Shown here piece by piece: positions 1-15,908 of a stretch of 64,000 bases of DNA. The stretch comes from Amia ocellicauda. Lineage: Eukaryota > Chordata > Actinopteri > Amiiformes > Amiidae. The stretch lies in contig NC_089851.1 in assembly GCF_036373705.1 (NCBI RefSeq), positions 56,393,497-56,457,496 of the forward strand. Reading direction: 5' to 3'. The stretch's first letter is position 1; each line of letters starts with the position of its first letter. A program made the position numbers and the translations under genes. The notes beneath the pieces were generated by a model, which worked only from the letters and a program-made list of their open reading frames with translations, was not told where the DNA came from and made no database searches.

Positions 1-3000
1 ATCTATCTATCTATGACTCTCGATATCTAACTCTCTTGCTTGCTATCGCTCCCCCAATGGTCAGTAGCATAGTAGCATAACAGCAGATCACGGACCACTG
101 TCAATCAGATGCTTGCCTTGCCGTCCATCCATCCATCCATCTATCTATCAATCTATCAATGACTCTCGATATCTAACTCTCTTACTTGCTATCGCTCCCC
201 CAATGGTCAGTAGCATAGTAGCATAACAGCAGATCACGGACCACTGTCAATCAGATGCTTGCCTTGCCGTCCATCCATCCATCCATCTATCTATCTATCT
301 ATCAATGACTCTCGATATCTAACTCTCTTACTTGCTATCGCTCCCCCAATGGTCAGTAGCATAGTAGCATAACAGCAGATCACGGACCACTGTCAATCAG
401 ATGCTTGCCTTGCCGTCCATCCATCCATCTATCTATCTATCTATCTATCTATGACTCTTGATATCTAACTCTCTTGCTTGCTATCGCTCCCCCAATGGTC
501 AGTAGCATAGTAGCATAACAGCAGATCACGGACCACTGTCACTCAGATGCTTGCCTTGCCGTCCATCCATCCATCCATCTATCTATCTATCTATCAATGA
601 CTCTCGATATCTAACTCTCTTGCTTGCTATCGCTCCCCCAATGGTCAGTAGCATAGTAGCATAACAGCAGATCACGGACCACTGTCAATCAGATGCTTGC
701 CTTGCCGTCCATCCATCCATCTATCCATCTACCTATCTATGACTCTTGATATCTAACTCTCTTGCTTGCTATCGCTCCCCCAATGGTCAGTAGCATAGTA
801 GCATAACAGCAGATCACGGACCACTGTCAATCAGATGCTTGCCTTGCCGTCCATCCATCCATCCATCTATCTATCTATCTATGACTCTTGATATCTAACT
901 CTCTTGCTTGATATCGCTCCCCCAATGGTCAGTAGCATAGTAGCATAACAGCAGATCACGGACCACTGTCAATCAGATGCTTGCCTTGCCGTCCATCCAT
1001 CCACCCATCCATCTACCTATCTATGACTCTTGATATCTAACTCTCTTGCTTGCTATCGCTCCCCCAATGGTCAGTAGCATAGTAGCATAACAGCAGATCA
1101 CGGACCACTGTCAATCAGATGCTTGCCTTGCCGTCCATCCATCCATCCATCTATCTATCTATCTATGACTCTTGATATCTAACTCTCTTGCTTGATATCG
1201 CTCCCCCAATGGTCAGTAGCATAGTAGCATAACAGCAGATCTCGGACCACTGTCAATCAGATGCTTGCCTTGCCGTCCATCCATCCATCTATCTATCTAT
1301 CTATCTATGACTCTTGATATCTAACTCTCTTGCTTGCTATTGCTCCCCCAATGGTCAGTAGCATTGTAGCATAACAGCAGATCACGGACCAATGTCAATC
1401 AGATGCTTGCCTTGCCGTCCATCCATCCATCTATCTATCTATCTATCTATCAATGACTCTCGATATCTAACTCTCTTACTTGCTATCGCTCCCCCAATGG
1501 TCAGTAGCATAGTAGCATAACAGCAGATCACGGACCACTGTCAATCAGATGCTTGCCTTGCCGTCCATCCATCCATCTATCTATCTATCTATCTATCTAT
1601 GACTCTTGATATCTAACTCTCTTGCTTGCTATCGCTCCCCCAATGGTCAGTAGCATAGTAGCATAACAGCAGATCACGGACCACTGTCACTCAGATGCTT
1701 GCCTTGCCGTCCATCCATCCATCCATCTATCTATCTATCTATCAATGACTCTCGATATCTAACTCTCTTGCTTGCTATCGCTCCCCCAATGGTCAGTAGC
1801 ATAGTAGCATAACAGCAGATCACGGACCACTGTCAATCAGATGCTTGCCTTGCCGTCCATCCATCCATCTATCCATCTACCTATCTATGACTCTTGATAT
1901 CTAACTCTCTTGCTTGCTATCGCTCCCCCAATGGTCAGTAGCATAGTAGCATAACAGCAGATCACGGACCACTGTCAATCAGATGCTTGCCTTGCCGTCC
2001 ATCCATCCATCCATCTATCTATCAATCTATCAATGACTCTCGATATCTAACTCTCTTACTTGCTATCGCTCCCCCAATGGTCAGTAGCATAGTAGCATAA
2101 CAGCAGATCACGGACCACTGTCAATCAGATGCTTGCCTTGCCGTCCATCCATCCATCTATCCATCTACCTATCTATGACTCTTGATATCTAACTCTCTTG
2201 CTTGCTATCGCTCCCCCAATGGTCAGTAGCATAGTAGCATAACAGCAGATCTCGGACCACTGTCAATCAGATGCTTGCCTTGCCGTCCATCCATCCATCT
2301 ATCTATCTATCTATCTATGACTCTTGATATCTAACTCTCTTGCTTGCTATTGCTCCCCCAATGGTCAGTAGCATTGTAGCATAACAGCAGATCACGGACC
2401 AATGTCAATCAGATGCTTGCCTTGCCGTCCATCCATCCATCTATCTATCTATCTATCTATGACTCTCGATATCTAACTCTCTTGCTTGCTATCGCTCCCC
2501 CAATGGTCAGTAGCATAGTAGCATAACAGCAGATCACGGACCACTGTCAATCAGATGCTTGCCTTGCCGTCCATCCATCCATCCATCTATCTATCAATCT
2601 ATCAATGACTCTCGATATCTAACTCTCTTACTTGCTATCGCTCCCCCAATGGTCAGTAGCATAGTAGCATAACAGCAGATCACGGACCACTGTCAATCAG
2701 ATGCTTGCCTTGCCGTCCATCCATCCATCCATCTATCTATCTATCTATCAATGACTCTCGATATCTAACTCTCTTACTTGCTATCGCTCCCCCAATGGTC
2801 AGTAGCATAGTAGCATAACAGCAGATCACGGACCACTGTCAATCAGATGCTTGCCTTGCCGTCCATCCATCCATCTATCTATCTATCTATGACTCTTGAT
2901 ATCTAACTCTCTTGCTTGCTATCGCTCCCCCAATGGTCAGTAGCATAGTAGCATAACAGCAGATCACGGACCACTGTCACTCAGATGCTTGCCTTGCCGT

Positions 3001-6000
3001 CCATCCATCCATCCATCTATCTATCTATCTATCAATGACTCTCGATATCTAACTCTCTTGCTTGCTATCGCTCCCCCAATGGTCAGTAGCATAGTAGCAT
3101 AACAGCAGATCACGGACCACTGTCAATCAGATGCTTGCTTTGCCGTCCATCCATCCATCTATGCATCTACCTATCTATGACTCTTGATATCTAACTCTCT
3201 TGCTTGCTATCGCTCCCCCAATGGTCAGTAGCATAGTAGCATAACAGCAGATCACGGACCACTGTCACTCAGATGCTTGCCTTGCCGTCCATCCATCCAT
3301 CCATCTATCTATCTATCTATCAATGACTCTCGATATCTAACTCTCTTGCTTGCTATCGCTCCCCCAATGGTCAGTAGCATAGTAGCATAACAGCAGATCA
3401 CGGACCACTGTCAATCAGATGCTTGCCTTGCCGTCCATCCATCCATCTATCTATCTATCTATCTATGACTCTTGATATCTAACTCTCTTGCTTGCTATTG
3501 CTCCCCCAATGGTCAGTAGCATTGTAGCATAACAGCAGATCACGGACCAATGTCAATCAGATGCTTGCCTTGCCGTCCATCCATCCATCTATCTATCTAT
3601 CTATCTATGACTCTCGATATCTAACTCTCTTGCTTGCTATCGCTCCCCCAATGGTCAGTAGCATAGTAGCATAACAGCAGATCACGGACCACTGTCAATC
3701 AGATGCTTGCCTTGCCGTCCATCCATCCATCCATCTATCTATCAATCTATCAATGACTCTCGATATCTAACTCTCTTGCTTGCTATCGCTCCCCCAATGG
3801 TCAGTAGCATAGTAGCATAACAGCAGATCACGGACCACTGTCAATCAGATGCTTGCCTTGCCGTCCATCCATCCATCCATCTATCTATCAATCTATCAAT
3901 GACTCTCGATATCTAACTCTCTTACTTGCTATCGCTCCCCCAATGGTCAGTAGCATAGTAGCATAACAGCAGATCACGGACCACTGTCAATCAGATGCTT
4001 GCCTTGCCGTCCATCCATCCATCTATCCATCTACCTATCTATGACTCTTGATATCTAACTCTCTTGCTTGCTATCGCTCCCCCAATGGTCAGTAGCATAG
4101 TAGCATAACAGCAGATCTCGGACCACTGTCAATCAGATGCTTGCCTTGCCGTCCATCCATCCATCTATCCATCTACCTATCTATGACTCTTGATATCTAA
4201 CTCTCTTGCTTGCTATCGCTCCCCCAATGGTCAGTAGCATAGTAGCATAACAGCAGATCACGGACCACTGTCAATCAGATGCTTGCCTTGCCGTCCATCC
4301 ATCCATCCATCTATCTATCAATCTATCAATGACTCTCGATATCTAACTCTCTTACTTGCTATCGCTCCCCCAATGGTCAGTAGCATAGTAGCATAACAGC
4401 AGATCACGGACCACTGTCAATCAGATGCTTGCCTTGCCGTCCATCCATCCATCTATCCATCTACCTATCTATGACTCTTGATATCTAACTCTCTTGCTTG
4501 CTATCGCTCCCCCAATGGTCAGTAGCATAGTAGCATAACAGCAGATCTCGGACCACTGTCAATCAGATGCTTGCCTTGCCGTCCATCCATCCATCTATCT
4601 ATCTATCTATCTATGACTCTTGATATCTAACTCTCTTGCTTGCTATTGCTCCCCCAATGGTCAGTAGCATTGTAGCATAACAGCAGATCACGGACCAATG
4701 TCAATCAGATGCTTGCCTTGCCGTCCATCCATCCATCTATCTATCTATCTATCTATGACTCTCGATATCTAACTCTCTTGCTTGCTATCGCTCCCCCAAT
4801 GGTCAGTAGCATAGTAGCATAACAGCAGATCACGGACCACTGTCAATCAGATGCTTGCCTTGCCGTCCATCCATCCATCCATCTATCTATCAATCTATCA
4901 ATGACTCTCGATATCTAACTCTCTTACTTGCTATCGCTCCCCCAATGGTCAGTAGCATAGTAGCATAACAGCAGATCACGGACCACTGTCAATCAGATGC
5001 TTGCCTTGCCGTCCATCCATCCATCCATCTATCTATCTATCTATCAATGACTCTCGATATCTAACTCTCTTACTTGCTATCGCTCCCCCAATGGTCAGTA
5101 GCATAGTAGCATAACAGCAGATCACGGACCACTGTCAATCAGATGCTTGCCTTGCCGTCCATCCATCCATCTATCTATCTATCTATGACTCTTGATATCT
5201 AACTCTCTTGCTTGCTATCGCTCCCCCAATGGTCAGTAGCATAGTAGCTTAACAGCAGATCACGGACCACTGTCACTCAGATGCTTGCCTTGCCGTCCAT
5301 CCATCCATCCATCTATCTATCTATCTATCAATGACTCTCGATATCTAACTCTCTTGCTTGCTATCGCTCCCCCAATGGTCAGTAGCATAGTAGCATAACA
5401 GCAGATCACGGACCACTGTCAATCAGATGCTTGCCTTGCCGTCCATCCATCCATCTATGCATCTACCTATCTATGACTCTTGATATCTAACTCTCTTGCT
5501 TGCTATCGCTCCCCCAATGGTCAGTAGCATAGTAGCATAACAGCAGATCACGGACCACTGTCACTCAGATGCTTGCCTTGCCGTCCATCCATCCATCCAT
5601 CTATCTATCTATCTATCAATGACTCTCGATATCTAACTCTCTTGCTTGCTATCGCTCCCCCAATGGTCAGTAGCATAGTAGCATAACAGCAGATCACGGA
5701 CCACTGTCAATCAGATGCTTGCCTTGCCGTCCATCCATCCATCTATCTATCTATCTATCTATGACTCTTGATATCTAACTCTCTTGCTTGCTATTGCTCC
5801 CCCAATGGTCAGTAGCATTGTAGCATAACAGCAGATCACGGACCAATGTCAATCAGATGCTTGCCTTGCCGTCCATCCATCCATCTATCTATCTATCTAT
5901 CTATGACTCTCGATATCTAACTCTCTTGCTTGCTATCGCTCCCCCAATGGTCAGTAGCATAGTAGCATAACAGCAGATCACGGACCACTGTCAATCAGAT

Positions 6001-9000
6001 GCTTGCCTTGCCGTCCATCCATCCATCCATCTATCTATCAATCTATCAATGACTCTCGATATCTAACTCTCTTGCTTGCTATCGCTCCCCCAATGGTCAG
6101 TAGCATAGTAGCATAACAGCAGATCACGGACCACTGTCAATCAGATGCTTGCCTTGCCGTCCATCCATCCATCCATCTATCTATCAATCTATCAATGACT
6201 CTCGATATCTAACTCTCTTACTTGCTATCGCTCCCCCAATGGTCAGTAGCATAGTAGCATAACAGCAGATCACGGACCACTGTCAATCAGATGCTTGCCT
6301 TGCCGTCCATCCATCCATCCATCTATCTATCTATCTATCAATGACTCTCGATATCTAACTCTCTTACTTGCTATCGCTCCCCCAATGGTCAGTAGCATAG
6401 TAGCATAACAGCAGATCACGGACCACTGTCAATCAGATGCTTGCCTTGCCGTCCATCCATCCATCTATCTATCTATCTATGACTCTTGATATCTAACTCT
6501 CTTGCTTGCTATCGCTCCCCCAATGGTCAGTAGCATAGTAGCATAACAGCAGATCACGGACCACTGTCACTCAGATGCTTGCCTTGCCGTCCATCCATCC
6601 ATCCATCTATCTATCTATCTATCAATGACTCTCGATATCTAACTCTCTTGCTTGCTATCGCTCCCCCAATGGTCAGTAGCATAGTAGCATAACAGCAGAT
6701 CACGGACCACTGTCAATCAGATGCTTGCTTTGCCGTCCATCCATCCATCTATCCATCTACCTATCTATGACTCTTGATATCTAACTCTCTTGCTTGCTAT
6801 CGCTCCCCCAATGGTCAGTAGCATAGTAGCATAACAGCAGATCACGGACCACTGTCACTCAGATGCTTGCCTTGCCGTCCATCCATCCATCCATCTATCT
6901 ATCTATCTATCAATGACTCTCGATATCTAACTCTCTTGCTTGCTATCGCTCCCCCAATGGTCAGTAGCATAGTAGCATAACAGCAGATCACGGACCACTG
7001 TCAATCAGATGCTTGCCTTGCCGTCCATCCATCCATCTATCTATCTATCTATCTATGACTCTTGATATCTAACTCTCTTGCTTGCTATTGCTCCCCCAAT
7101 GGTCAGTAGCATTGTAGCATAACAGCAGATCACGGACCAATGTCAATCAGATGCTTGCCTTGCCGTCCATCCATCCATCTATCTATCTATCTATCTATGA
7201 CTCTCGATATCTAACTCTCTTGCTTGCTATTGCTCCCCCAATGGTCAGTAGCATTGTAGCATAACAGCAGATCACGGACCAATGTCAATCAGATGCTTGC
7301 CTTGCCGTCCATCCATCCATCTATCTATCTATCTATCTATGACTCTCGATATCTAACTCTTTTGCTTGCTATCGCTCCCCCAATGGTCAGTAGCATAGTA
7401 GCATAACAGCAGATCACGGACCACTGTCAATCAGATGCTTGCCTTGCCGTCCATCCATCCATCCATCTATCTATCAATCTATCAATGACTCTCGATATCT
7501 AACTCTCTTACTTGCTATCGCTCCCCCAATGGTCAGTAGCATAGTAGCATAACAGCAGATCACGGACCACTGTCAATCAGATGCTTGCCTTGCCGTCCAT
7601 CCATCCATCCATCTATCTATCTATCTATCAATGACTCTCGATATCTAACTCTCTTACTTGCTATCGCTCCCCCAATGGTCAGTAGCATAGTAGCATAACA
7701 GCAGATCTCGGACCACTGTCAATCAGATGCTTGCCTTGCCGTCCATCCATCCATCTATCTATCTATCTATCTATGACTCTTGATATCTAACTCTCTTGCT
7801 TGCTATTGCTCCCCCAATGGTCAGTAGCATTGTAGCATAACAGCAGATCACGGACCAATGTCAATCAGATGCTTGCCTTGCCGTCCATCCATCCATCTAT
7901 CTATCTATCTATCTATGACTCTCGATATCTAACTCTCTTGCTTGCTATCGCTCCCCCAATGGTCAGTAGCATAGTAGCATAACAGCAGATCACGGACCAC
8001 TGTCAATCAGATGCTTGCCTTGCCGTCCATCCATCCATCTATCTATCTATCTATCTATCTATGACTCTTGATATCTAACTCTCTTGCTTGCTATCGCTCC
8101 CCCAATGGTCAGTAGCATAGTAGCATAACAGCAGATCACGGACCACTGTCACTCAGATGCTTGCCTTGCCGTCCATCCATCCATCCATCTATCTATCTAT
8201 CTATCAATGACTCTCGATATCTAACTCTCTTGCTTGCTATCGCTCCCCCAATGGTCAGTAGCATAGTAGCATAACAGCAGATCACGGACCACTGTCAATC
8301 AGATGCTTGCCTTGCCGTCCATCCATCCATCTATCCATCTACCTATCTATGACTCTTGATATCTAACTCTCTTGCTTGCTATCGCTCCCCCAATGGTCAG
8401 TAGCATAGTAGCATAACAGCAGATCACGGACCACTGTCAATCAGATGCTTGCCTTGCCGTCCATCCATCCATCTATCTATCTATCTATCTATCTATGACT
8501 CTTGATATCTAACTCTCTTGCTTGCTATCGCTCCCCCAATGGTCAGTAGCATAGTAGCATAACAGCAGATCACGGACCACTGTCACTCAGATGCTTGCCT
8601 TGCCGTCCATCCATCCATCCATCTATCTATCTATCTATCAATGACTCTCGATATCTAACTCTCTTGCTTGCTATCGCTCCCCCAATGGTCAGTAGCATAG
8701 TAGCATAACAGCAGATCACGGACCACTGTCAATCAGATGCTTGCCTTGCCGTCCATCCATCCATCTATCCATCTACCTATCTATGACTCTTGATATCTAA
8801 CTCTCTTGCTTGCTATCGCTCCCCCAATGGTCAGTAGCATAGTAGCATAACAGCAGATCTCGGACCACTGTCAATCAGATGCTTGCCTTGCCGTCCATCC
8901 ATCCATCTATCTATCTATCTATCTATGACTCTTGATATCTAACTCTCTTGCTTGCTATTGCTCCCCCAATGGTCAGTAGCATTGTAGCATAACAGCAGAT

Positions 9001-12000
9001 CACGGACCAATGTCAATCAGATGCTTGCCTTGCCGTCCATCCATCCATCTATCTATCTATCTATCTATCTATGACTCTCGATATCTAACTCTCTTGCTTG
9101 CTATCGCTCCCCCAATGGTCAGTAGCATAGTAGCATAACAGCAGATCACGGACCACTGTCAATCAGATGCTTGCCTTGCCGTCCATCCATCCATCCATCT
9201 ATCTATCAATCTATCAATGACTCTCGATATCTAACTCTCTTACTTGCTATCGCTCCCCCAATGGTCAGTAGCATAGTAGCATAACAGCAGATCACGGACC
9301 ACTGTCAATCAGATGCTTGCCTTGCCGTCCATCCATCCATCCATCTATCTATCTATCTATCAATGACTCTCGATATCTAACTCTCTTACTTGCTATCGCT
9401 CCCCCAATGGTCAGTAGCATAGTAGCATAACAGCAGATCACGGACCACTGTCAATCAGATGCTTGCCTTGCCGTCCATCCATCCATCTATCTATCTATCT
9501 ATGACTCTTGATATCTAACTCTCTTGCTTGCTATCGCTCCCCCAATGGTCAGTAGCATAGTAGCATAACAGCAGATCACGGACCACTGTCACTCAGATGC
9601 TTGCCTTGCCGTCCATCCATCCATCCATCTATCTATCTATCTATCAATGACTCTCGATATCTAACTCTCTTGCTTGCTATCGCTCCCCCAATGGTCAGTA
9701 GCATAGTAGCATAACAGCAGATCACGGACCACTGTCAATCAGATGCTTGCCTTGCCGTCCATCCATCCATCTATCCATCTACCTATCTATGACTCTTGAT
9801 ATCTAACTCTCTTGCTTGCTATCGCTCCCCCAATGGTCAGTAGCATAGTAGCATAACAGCAGATCACGGACCACTGTCACTCAGATGCTTGCCTTGCCGT
9901 CCATCCATCCATCCATCTATCTATCTATCTATCAATGACTCTCGATATCTAACTCTCTTGCTTGCTATCGCTCCCCCAATGGTCAGTAGCATAGTAGCAT
10001 AACAGCAGATCACGGACCTCTGTCAATCAGATGCTTGCCTTGCCGTCCATCCATCCATCTATCTATCTATCTATCTATGACTCTTGATATCTAACTCTCT
10101 TGCTTGCTATTGCTCCCCCAATGGTCAGTAGCATTGTAGCATAACAGCAGATCACGGACCAATGTCAATCAGATGCTTGCCTTGCCGTCCATCCATCCAT
10201 CTATCTATCTATCTATCTATGACTCTCGATATCTAACTCTCTTGCTTGCTATCGCTCCCCCAATGGTCAGTAGCATAGTAGCATAACAGCAGATCACGGA
10301 CCACTGTCAATCAGATGCTTGCCTTGCCGTCCATCCATCCATCCATCTATCTATCAATCTATCAATGACTCTCGATATCTAACTCTCTTACTTGCTATCG
10401 CTCCCCCAATGGTCAGTAGCATAGTAGCATAACAGCAGATCACGGACCACTGTCAATCAGATGCTTGCCTTGCCGTCCATCCATCCATCCATCTATCTAT
10501 CTATCTATCAATGACTCTCGATATCTAACTCTCTTACTTGCTATCGCTCCCCCAATGGTCAGTAGCATAGTAGCATAACAGCAGATCACGGACCACTGTC
10601 ACTCAGATGCTTGCCTTGCCGTCCATCCATCCATCTATCTATCTATCTATGACTCTTGATATCTAACTCTCTTGCTTGCTATCGCTCCCCCAATGGTCAG
10701 TAGCATAGTAGCATAACAGCAGATCACGGACCACTGTCACTCAGATGCTTGCCTTGCCGTCCATCCATCCATCCATCTATCTATCTATCTATCAATGACT
10801 CTCGATATCTAACTCTCTTGCTTGCTATCGCTCCCCCAATGGTCAGTAGCATTGTAGCATAACAGCAGATCACGGACCAATGTCAATCAGATGCTTGCCT
10901 TGCCGTCCATCCATCCATCTATCTATCTATCTATCTATGACTCTCGATATCTAACTCTCTTGCTTGCTATCGCTCCCCCAATGGTCAGTAGCATAGTAGC
11001 ATAACAGCAGATCACGGACCACTGTCAATCAGATGCTTGCCTTGCCGTCCATCCATCCATCTATCTATCTATCTATCTATCTATGACTCTTGATATCTAA
11101 CTCTCTTGCTTGCTATCGCTCCCCCAATGGTCAGTAGCATAGTAGCATAACAGCAGATCACGGACCACTGTCACTCAGATGCTTGCCTTGCCGTCCATCC
11201 ATCCATCCATCTATCTATCTATCTATCAATGACTCTCGATATCTAACTCTCTTGCTTGCTATCGCTCCCCCAATGGTCAGTAGCATAGTAGCATAACAGC
11301 AGATCACGGACCACTGTCAATCAGATGCTTGCCTTGCCGTCCATCCATCCATCTATCCATCTACCTATCTATGACTCTTGATATCTAACTCTCTTGCTTG
11401 CTATCGCTCCCCCAATGGTCAGTAGCATAGTAGCATAACAGCAGATCTCGGACCACTGTCAATCAGATGCTTGCCTTGCCGTCCATCCATCCATCTATCT
11501 ATCTATCTATCTATGACTCTTGATATCTAACTCTCTTGCTTGCTATTGCTCCCCCAATGGTCAGTAGCATTGTAGCATAACAGCAGATCACGGACCAATG
11601 TCAATCAGATGCTTGCCTTGCCGTCCATCCATCCATCTATCTATCTATCTATCTATCTATGACTCTCGATATCTAACTCTCTTGCTTGCTATCGCTCCCC
11701 CAATGGTCAGTAGCATAGTAGCATAACAGCAGATCACGGACCACTGTCAATCAGATGCTTGCCTTGCCGTCCATCCATCCATCCATCTATCTATCAATCT
11801 ATCAATGACTCTCGATATCTAACTCTCTTACTTGCTATCGCTCCCCCAATGGTCAGTAGCATAGTAGCATAACAGCAGATCACGGACCACTGTCAATCAG
11901 ATGCTTGCCTTGCCGTCCATCCATCCATCCATCTATCTATCTATCTATCAATGACTCTCGATATCTAACTCTCTTACTTGCTATCGCTCCCCCAATGGTC

Positions 12001-12950
12001 AGTAGCATAGTAGCATAACAGCAGATCACGGACCACTGTCAATCAGATGCTTGCCTTGCCGTCCATCCATCCATCTATCTATCTATCTATGACTCTTGAT
12101 ATCTAACTCTCTTGCTTGCTATCGCTCCCCCAATGGTCAGTAGCATAGTAGCATAACAGCAGATCACGGACCACTGTCACTCAGATGCTTGCCTTGCCGT
12201 CCATCCATCCATCCATCTATCTATCTATCTATCAATGACTCTCGATATCTAACTCTCTTGCTTGCTATCGCTCCCCCAATGGTCAGTAGCATAGTAGCAT
12301 AACAGCAGATCACGGACCACTGTCAATCAGATGCTTGCCTTGCCGTCCATCCATCCATCTATCCATCTACCTATCTATGACTCTTGATATCTAACTCTCT
12401 TGCTTGCTATCGCTCCCCCAATGGTCAGTAGCATAGTAGCATAACAGCAGATCACGGACCACTGTCACTCAGATGCTTGCCTTGCCGTCCATCCATCCAT
12501 CCATCTATCTATCTATCTATCAATGACTCTCGATATCTAACTCTCTTGCTTGCTATCGCTCCCCCAATGGTCAGTAGCATAGTAGCATAACAGCAGATCA
12601 CGGACCACTGTCAATCAGATGCTTGCCTTGCCGTCCATCCATCCATCTATCTATCTATCTATCTATGACTCTTGATATCTAACTCTCTTGCTTGCTATTG
12701 CTCCCCCAATGGTCAGTAGCATTGTAGCATAACAGCAGATCACGGACCAATGTCAATCAGATGCTTGCCTTGCCGTCCATCCATCCATCCATCTATCTAT
12801 CAATCTATCAATGACTCTCGATATCTAACTCTCTTACTTGCTATCGCTCCCCCAATGGTCAGTAGCATAGTAGCATAACAGCAGATCACGGACCACTGTC
12901 AATCAGATGCTTGCCTTGCCGTCCATCCATCCATCCATCCATCTATCTAT
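1..12950 (+). repeat. Zone of about 1.15-kb higher-order repeats (type A)
   Basis: A marker monomer carrying three linked changes (GCTATTGCTC, AGCATTGTAG, GACCAATGTC) recurs near 1388, 2398, 3547, 4695, 5843, 7137, 7277, 7855, 9008, 10158, 10878, 11594 and 12747. The commonest spacing is about 1.15 kb, or eight monomers. Exceptions of about 0.14, 0.58, 0.72, 1.01 and 1.29 kb are whole numbers of monomers. Other linked markers (AGATCTCGG, TGTCACTCAG, CTTACTTGC, CATCTACC) hold fixed places within the unit. This is the pattern expected from unequal exchange in register. Confidence 0.85.
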
Positions 12951-13078
12951 CTATCTATGACTCTCGATATCTAACTCTCTTACTTGCTTTCGCTCACCCA
13001 ATGGTCAGTAGCATAGTAGCATAACAGCAGATCACGGACCACTGTCAATCAGGTGCTTGCCTTGCCGTCCATCCATCC

Positions 13079-13160
<82 letters not shown>

Positions 13161-15838
13161 GACTCTCGATATCTAACTCTCTTGCTTGCTATCGCTCCCC
13201 CAATGGTCAGTAGCATAGTAGCATAACAGCAGATCACCGACCACTGTCAATCAGATGCTTGCCTTGCCGTCCATCCATCCATCCATCTATCTATCTATCT
13301 ATCAATGACTCTCGATATCTAACTCTCTTGCTTGCTATCGCTCCCCCAATGGTCAGTAGCATTGTAGCATAACAGCAGATCACGGACCACTGTCAATCAG
13401 ATGCTTGCCTTGCCGTCCATCCATCCATCTATCTATCTATCTATCTATGACTCTCGATATCCTCTCTTGCTTGCTATCGCTCCCCCAATGGTCAGTAGCA
13501 TAGTAGCATAACAGCAGATCGCGGACCACTGTCAATCAGATGCTTGCCTTGCCGTCCATCCATCTATCTATCTATCTTTCTATGACTCTTGATATCTAAC
13601 TCTCTTGCTTGCTATCGCTCCCCCAATGGTCAGTAGCATAGTAGCATAACAGCAAATCACGGACCACTGTCAATCAGATGCTTGCCTTGCCATCCATCCA
13701 TCTATCTATCTATCTATCTATCTATGACTCTTGATATCTAACTCTCTTGCTTGCTATCGCTCCCCCAATGGTCAGTAGCATAGTAGCATAACAGCAGATC
13801 ACGGACCACTGTCAATCAGATGCTTGCCTTGCCGTCCATCTATCCATCCATCTATCTATCTATGACTCTTGATATCTAACTCTCTTGCTTGTTATCGCTC
13901 CCCCAATGGTAAGTAGCATAGTAGCATAACAGCAGATCACGGACCACTGTCAATCAGATGCTTGCCTTGCCGTCCATCCATCCATCTATCTATCTATCTA
14001 TCTATGACTCTCGATATCCTCTCTTGCTTGCTATCGCTCCCCCAATGGTCAGTAGCATAGTAGCATAACAGCAGATCACGGACCACTGTCAATCAGATGC
14101 TTGCCTTGCCGTCCATCCATCCATCTATCTATCTATCTATCTATGACTCTTGATATCTAACTCTCTTGCTTGCTATCGCTCCCCCAATGGTCAGTAGCAT
14201 TGTAGCATAACAGCAGATCACGGACCACTGTCAATCAGATGCTTGCCTTGCCGTCCATCCATCCATCTATCTATCTATCTATCTATCTATGACTCTCGAT
14301 ATCTAACTCTCTTGCTTGCTATCGCTCCCCCAATGGTCAGTAGCATAGTAGCATAACAGCAGATCACGGACCACTGTCAATCAGATGCTTGCCTTGCCGT
14401 CCATCCATCTATCTATCTATCTATCTATGACTCTTGATATCTAACTCTCTTGCTTGCTATCGCTTCCCCAATGACAGTAGCATAGTAGCATAACAGCAGA
14501 TCACGGACCACTGTCAATCAGATGCTTGCCTTGCCGTCCATCCATCCATCTCTCTATTTCTCTATCTATCTATGACTCTTGATATCTAACTCTCTTGCTT
14601 GCTATCGCTCCCCCAATGGTCAGTAGCATAGTATCATAACAGCAGATCACGGACCACTGTCAATCAGATGCTTGCCTTGCCGTCCATCCATCCATCTATC
14701 TATCTATCTATCTATGACTCTTGATATCTAACTCTCTTGCTTGCTATCGCTCCCCCAATGGTCAGTAGCATAGTAGCATAACAGCAGATCACGGACCACT
14801 GTCAATCAGATGCTTGCCTTGCCGTCCATCCATCCATCTATCTATCTATCTATCTATGACTCTTGATATCTAACTCTCTTGCTTGCTATCGCTCCCCCAA
14901 TGGTCAGTAGCATTGTAGCATAACAGCAGATCACGGACCCACTGTCAATCAGATGCTTGCCTTTCCGTCCATCCATCCATCCATCTATCTATCTATCTAT
15001 CTATGACTCTCGATATCTAACTCTCTTGCTTGCTATCGCTCCCCCAATGGTCAGTAGCATAGTAGCATAACAGCAGATCACGGACCACTGTCAATCAGAT
15101 GCTTGCCTTGCCGTCCATCCATCCATCCATCTATCTATCTATGACTCTTGATATCTAACTCTCTTGCTTGCTATCGCTCCCCCAATGGTCAGTAGCATAG
15201 TAGCATAACAGCAGATCACGGACCACTGTCAATCAGATGCTTGCCTTGCCGTCCATCCATCCATCTATCTATCTATCTATCTATCTATGACTCTTGATAT
15301 CTAACTCTCTTACTTGCTTTCGCTCACCCAATGGTCAGTAGCATAGTAGCATAACAGCAGATCACGGACCACTGTCAATCAGATGCTTGCCTTGCCGTCC
15401 ATCCATCCATCTATCTATCTATCTATCTATGACTCTTGATATCTAACTCTCTTGCTTGCTATCGCTCCCCCAATGGTCAGTAGCATAGTAGCATAACAGC
15501 AGATCACGGACCACTGTCAATCAGATGCTTGCCTTTCCGTCCATCCATCCATCCATCTATCTATCTATCTATCAATGACTCTCGATATCTAACTCTCTTG
15601 CTTGCTATCGCTCCCCCAATGGTCAGTAGCATAGTAGCATAACAGCAGATCACGGACCACTGTCAATCAGATGCTTGCCTTGCCGTCCATCCATCCATCC
15701 ATCTATCTATCTATCTATGACTCTCGATATCTAACTCTCTTACTTGCTTTCGCTCACCCAATGGTCAGTAGCATAGTAGCATAACAGCAGATCACGGACC
15801 ACTGTCAATCAGGTGCTTGCCTTGCCGTCCATCCATCC

Positions 15839-15908
<70 letters not shown>

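Noticed and set aside
1-12950. CRISPR-like regular repeat with spacers
   Set aside because: The whole unit is repeated, tail included. There are no unique spacers, and the context is eukaryotic.
1-12950. CENP-B box in the satellite core
   Set aside because: I looked for the NTTCGNNNNANNCGGGN pattern in the core and found none, so centromere identity is not claimed.
1-12950. tRNA-derived origin of the satellite (SINE-like)
   Set aside because: The core has no B box (GGTTCGANTCC) and does not fold as a tRNA. The tRNAs are confined to the cassettes.
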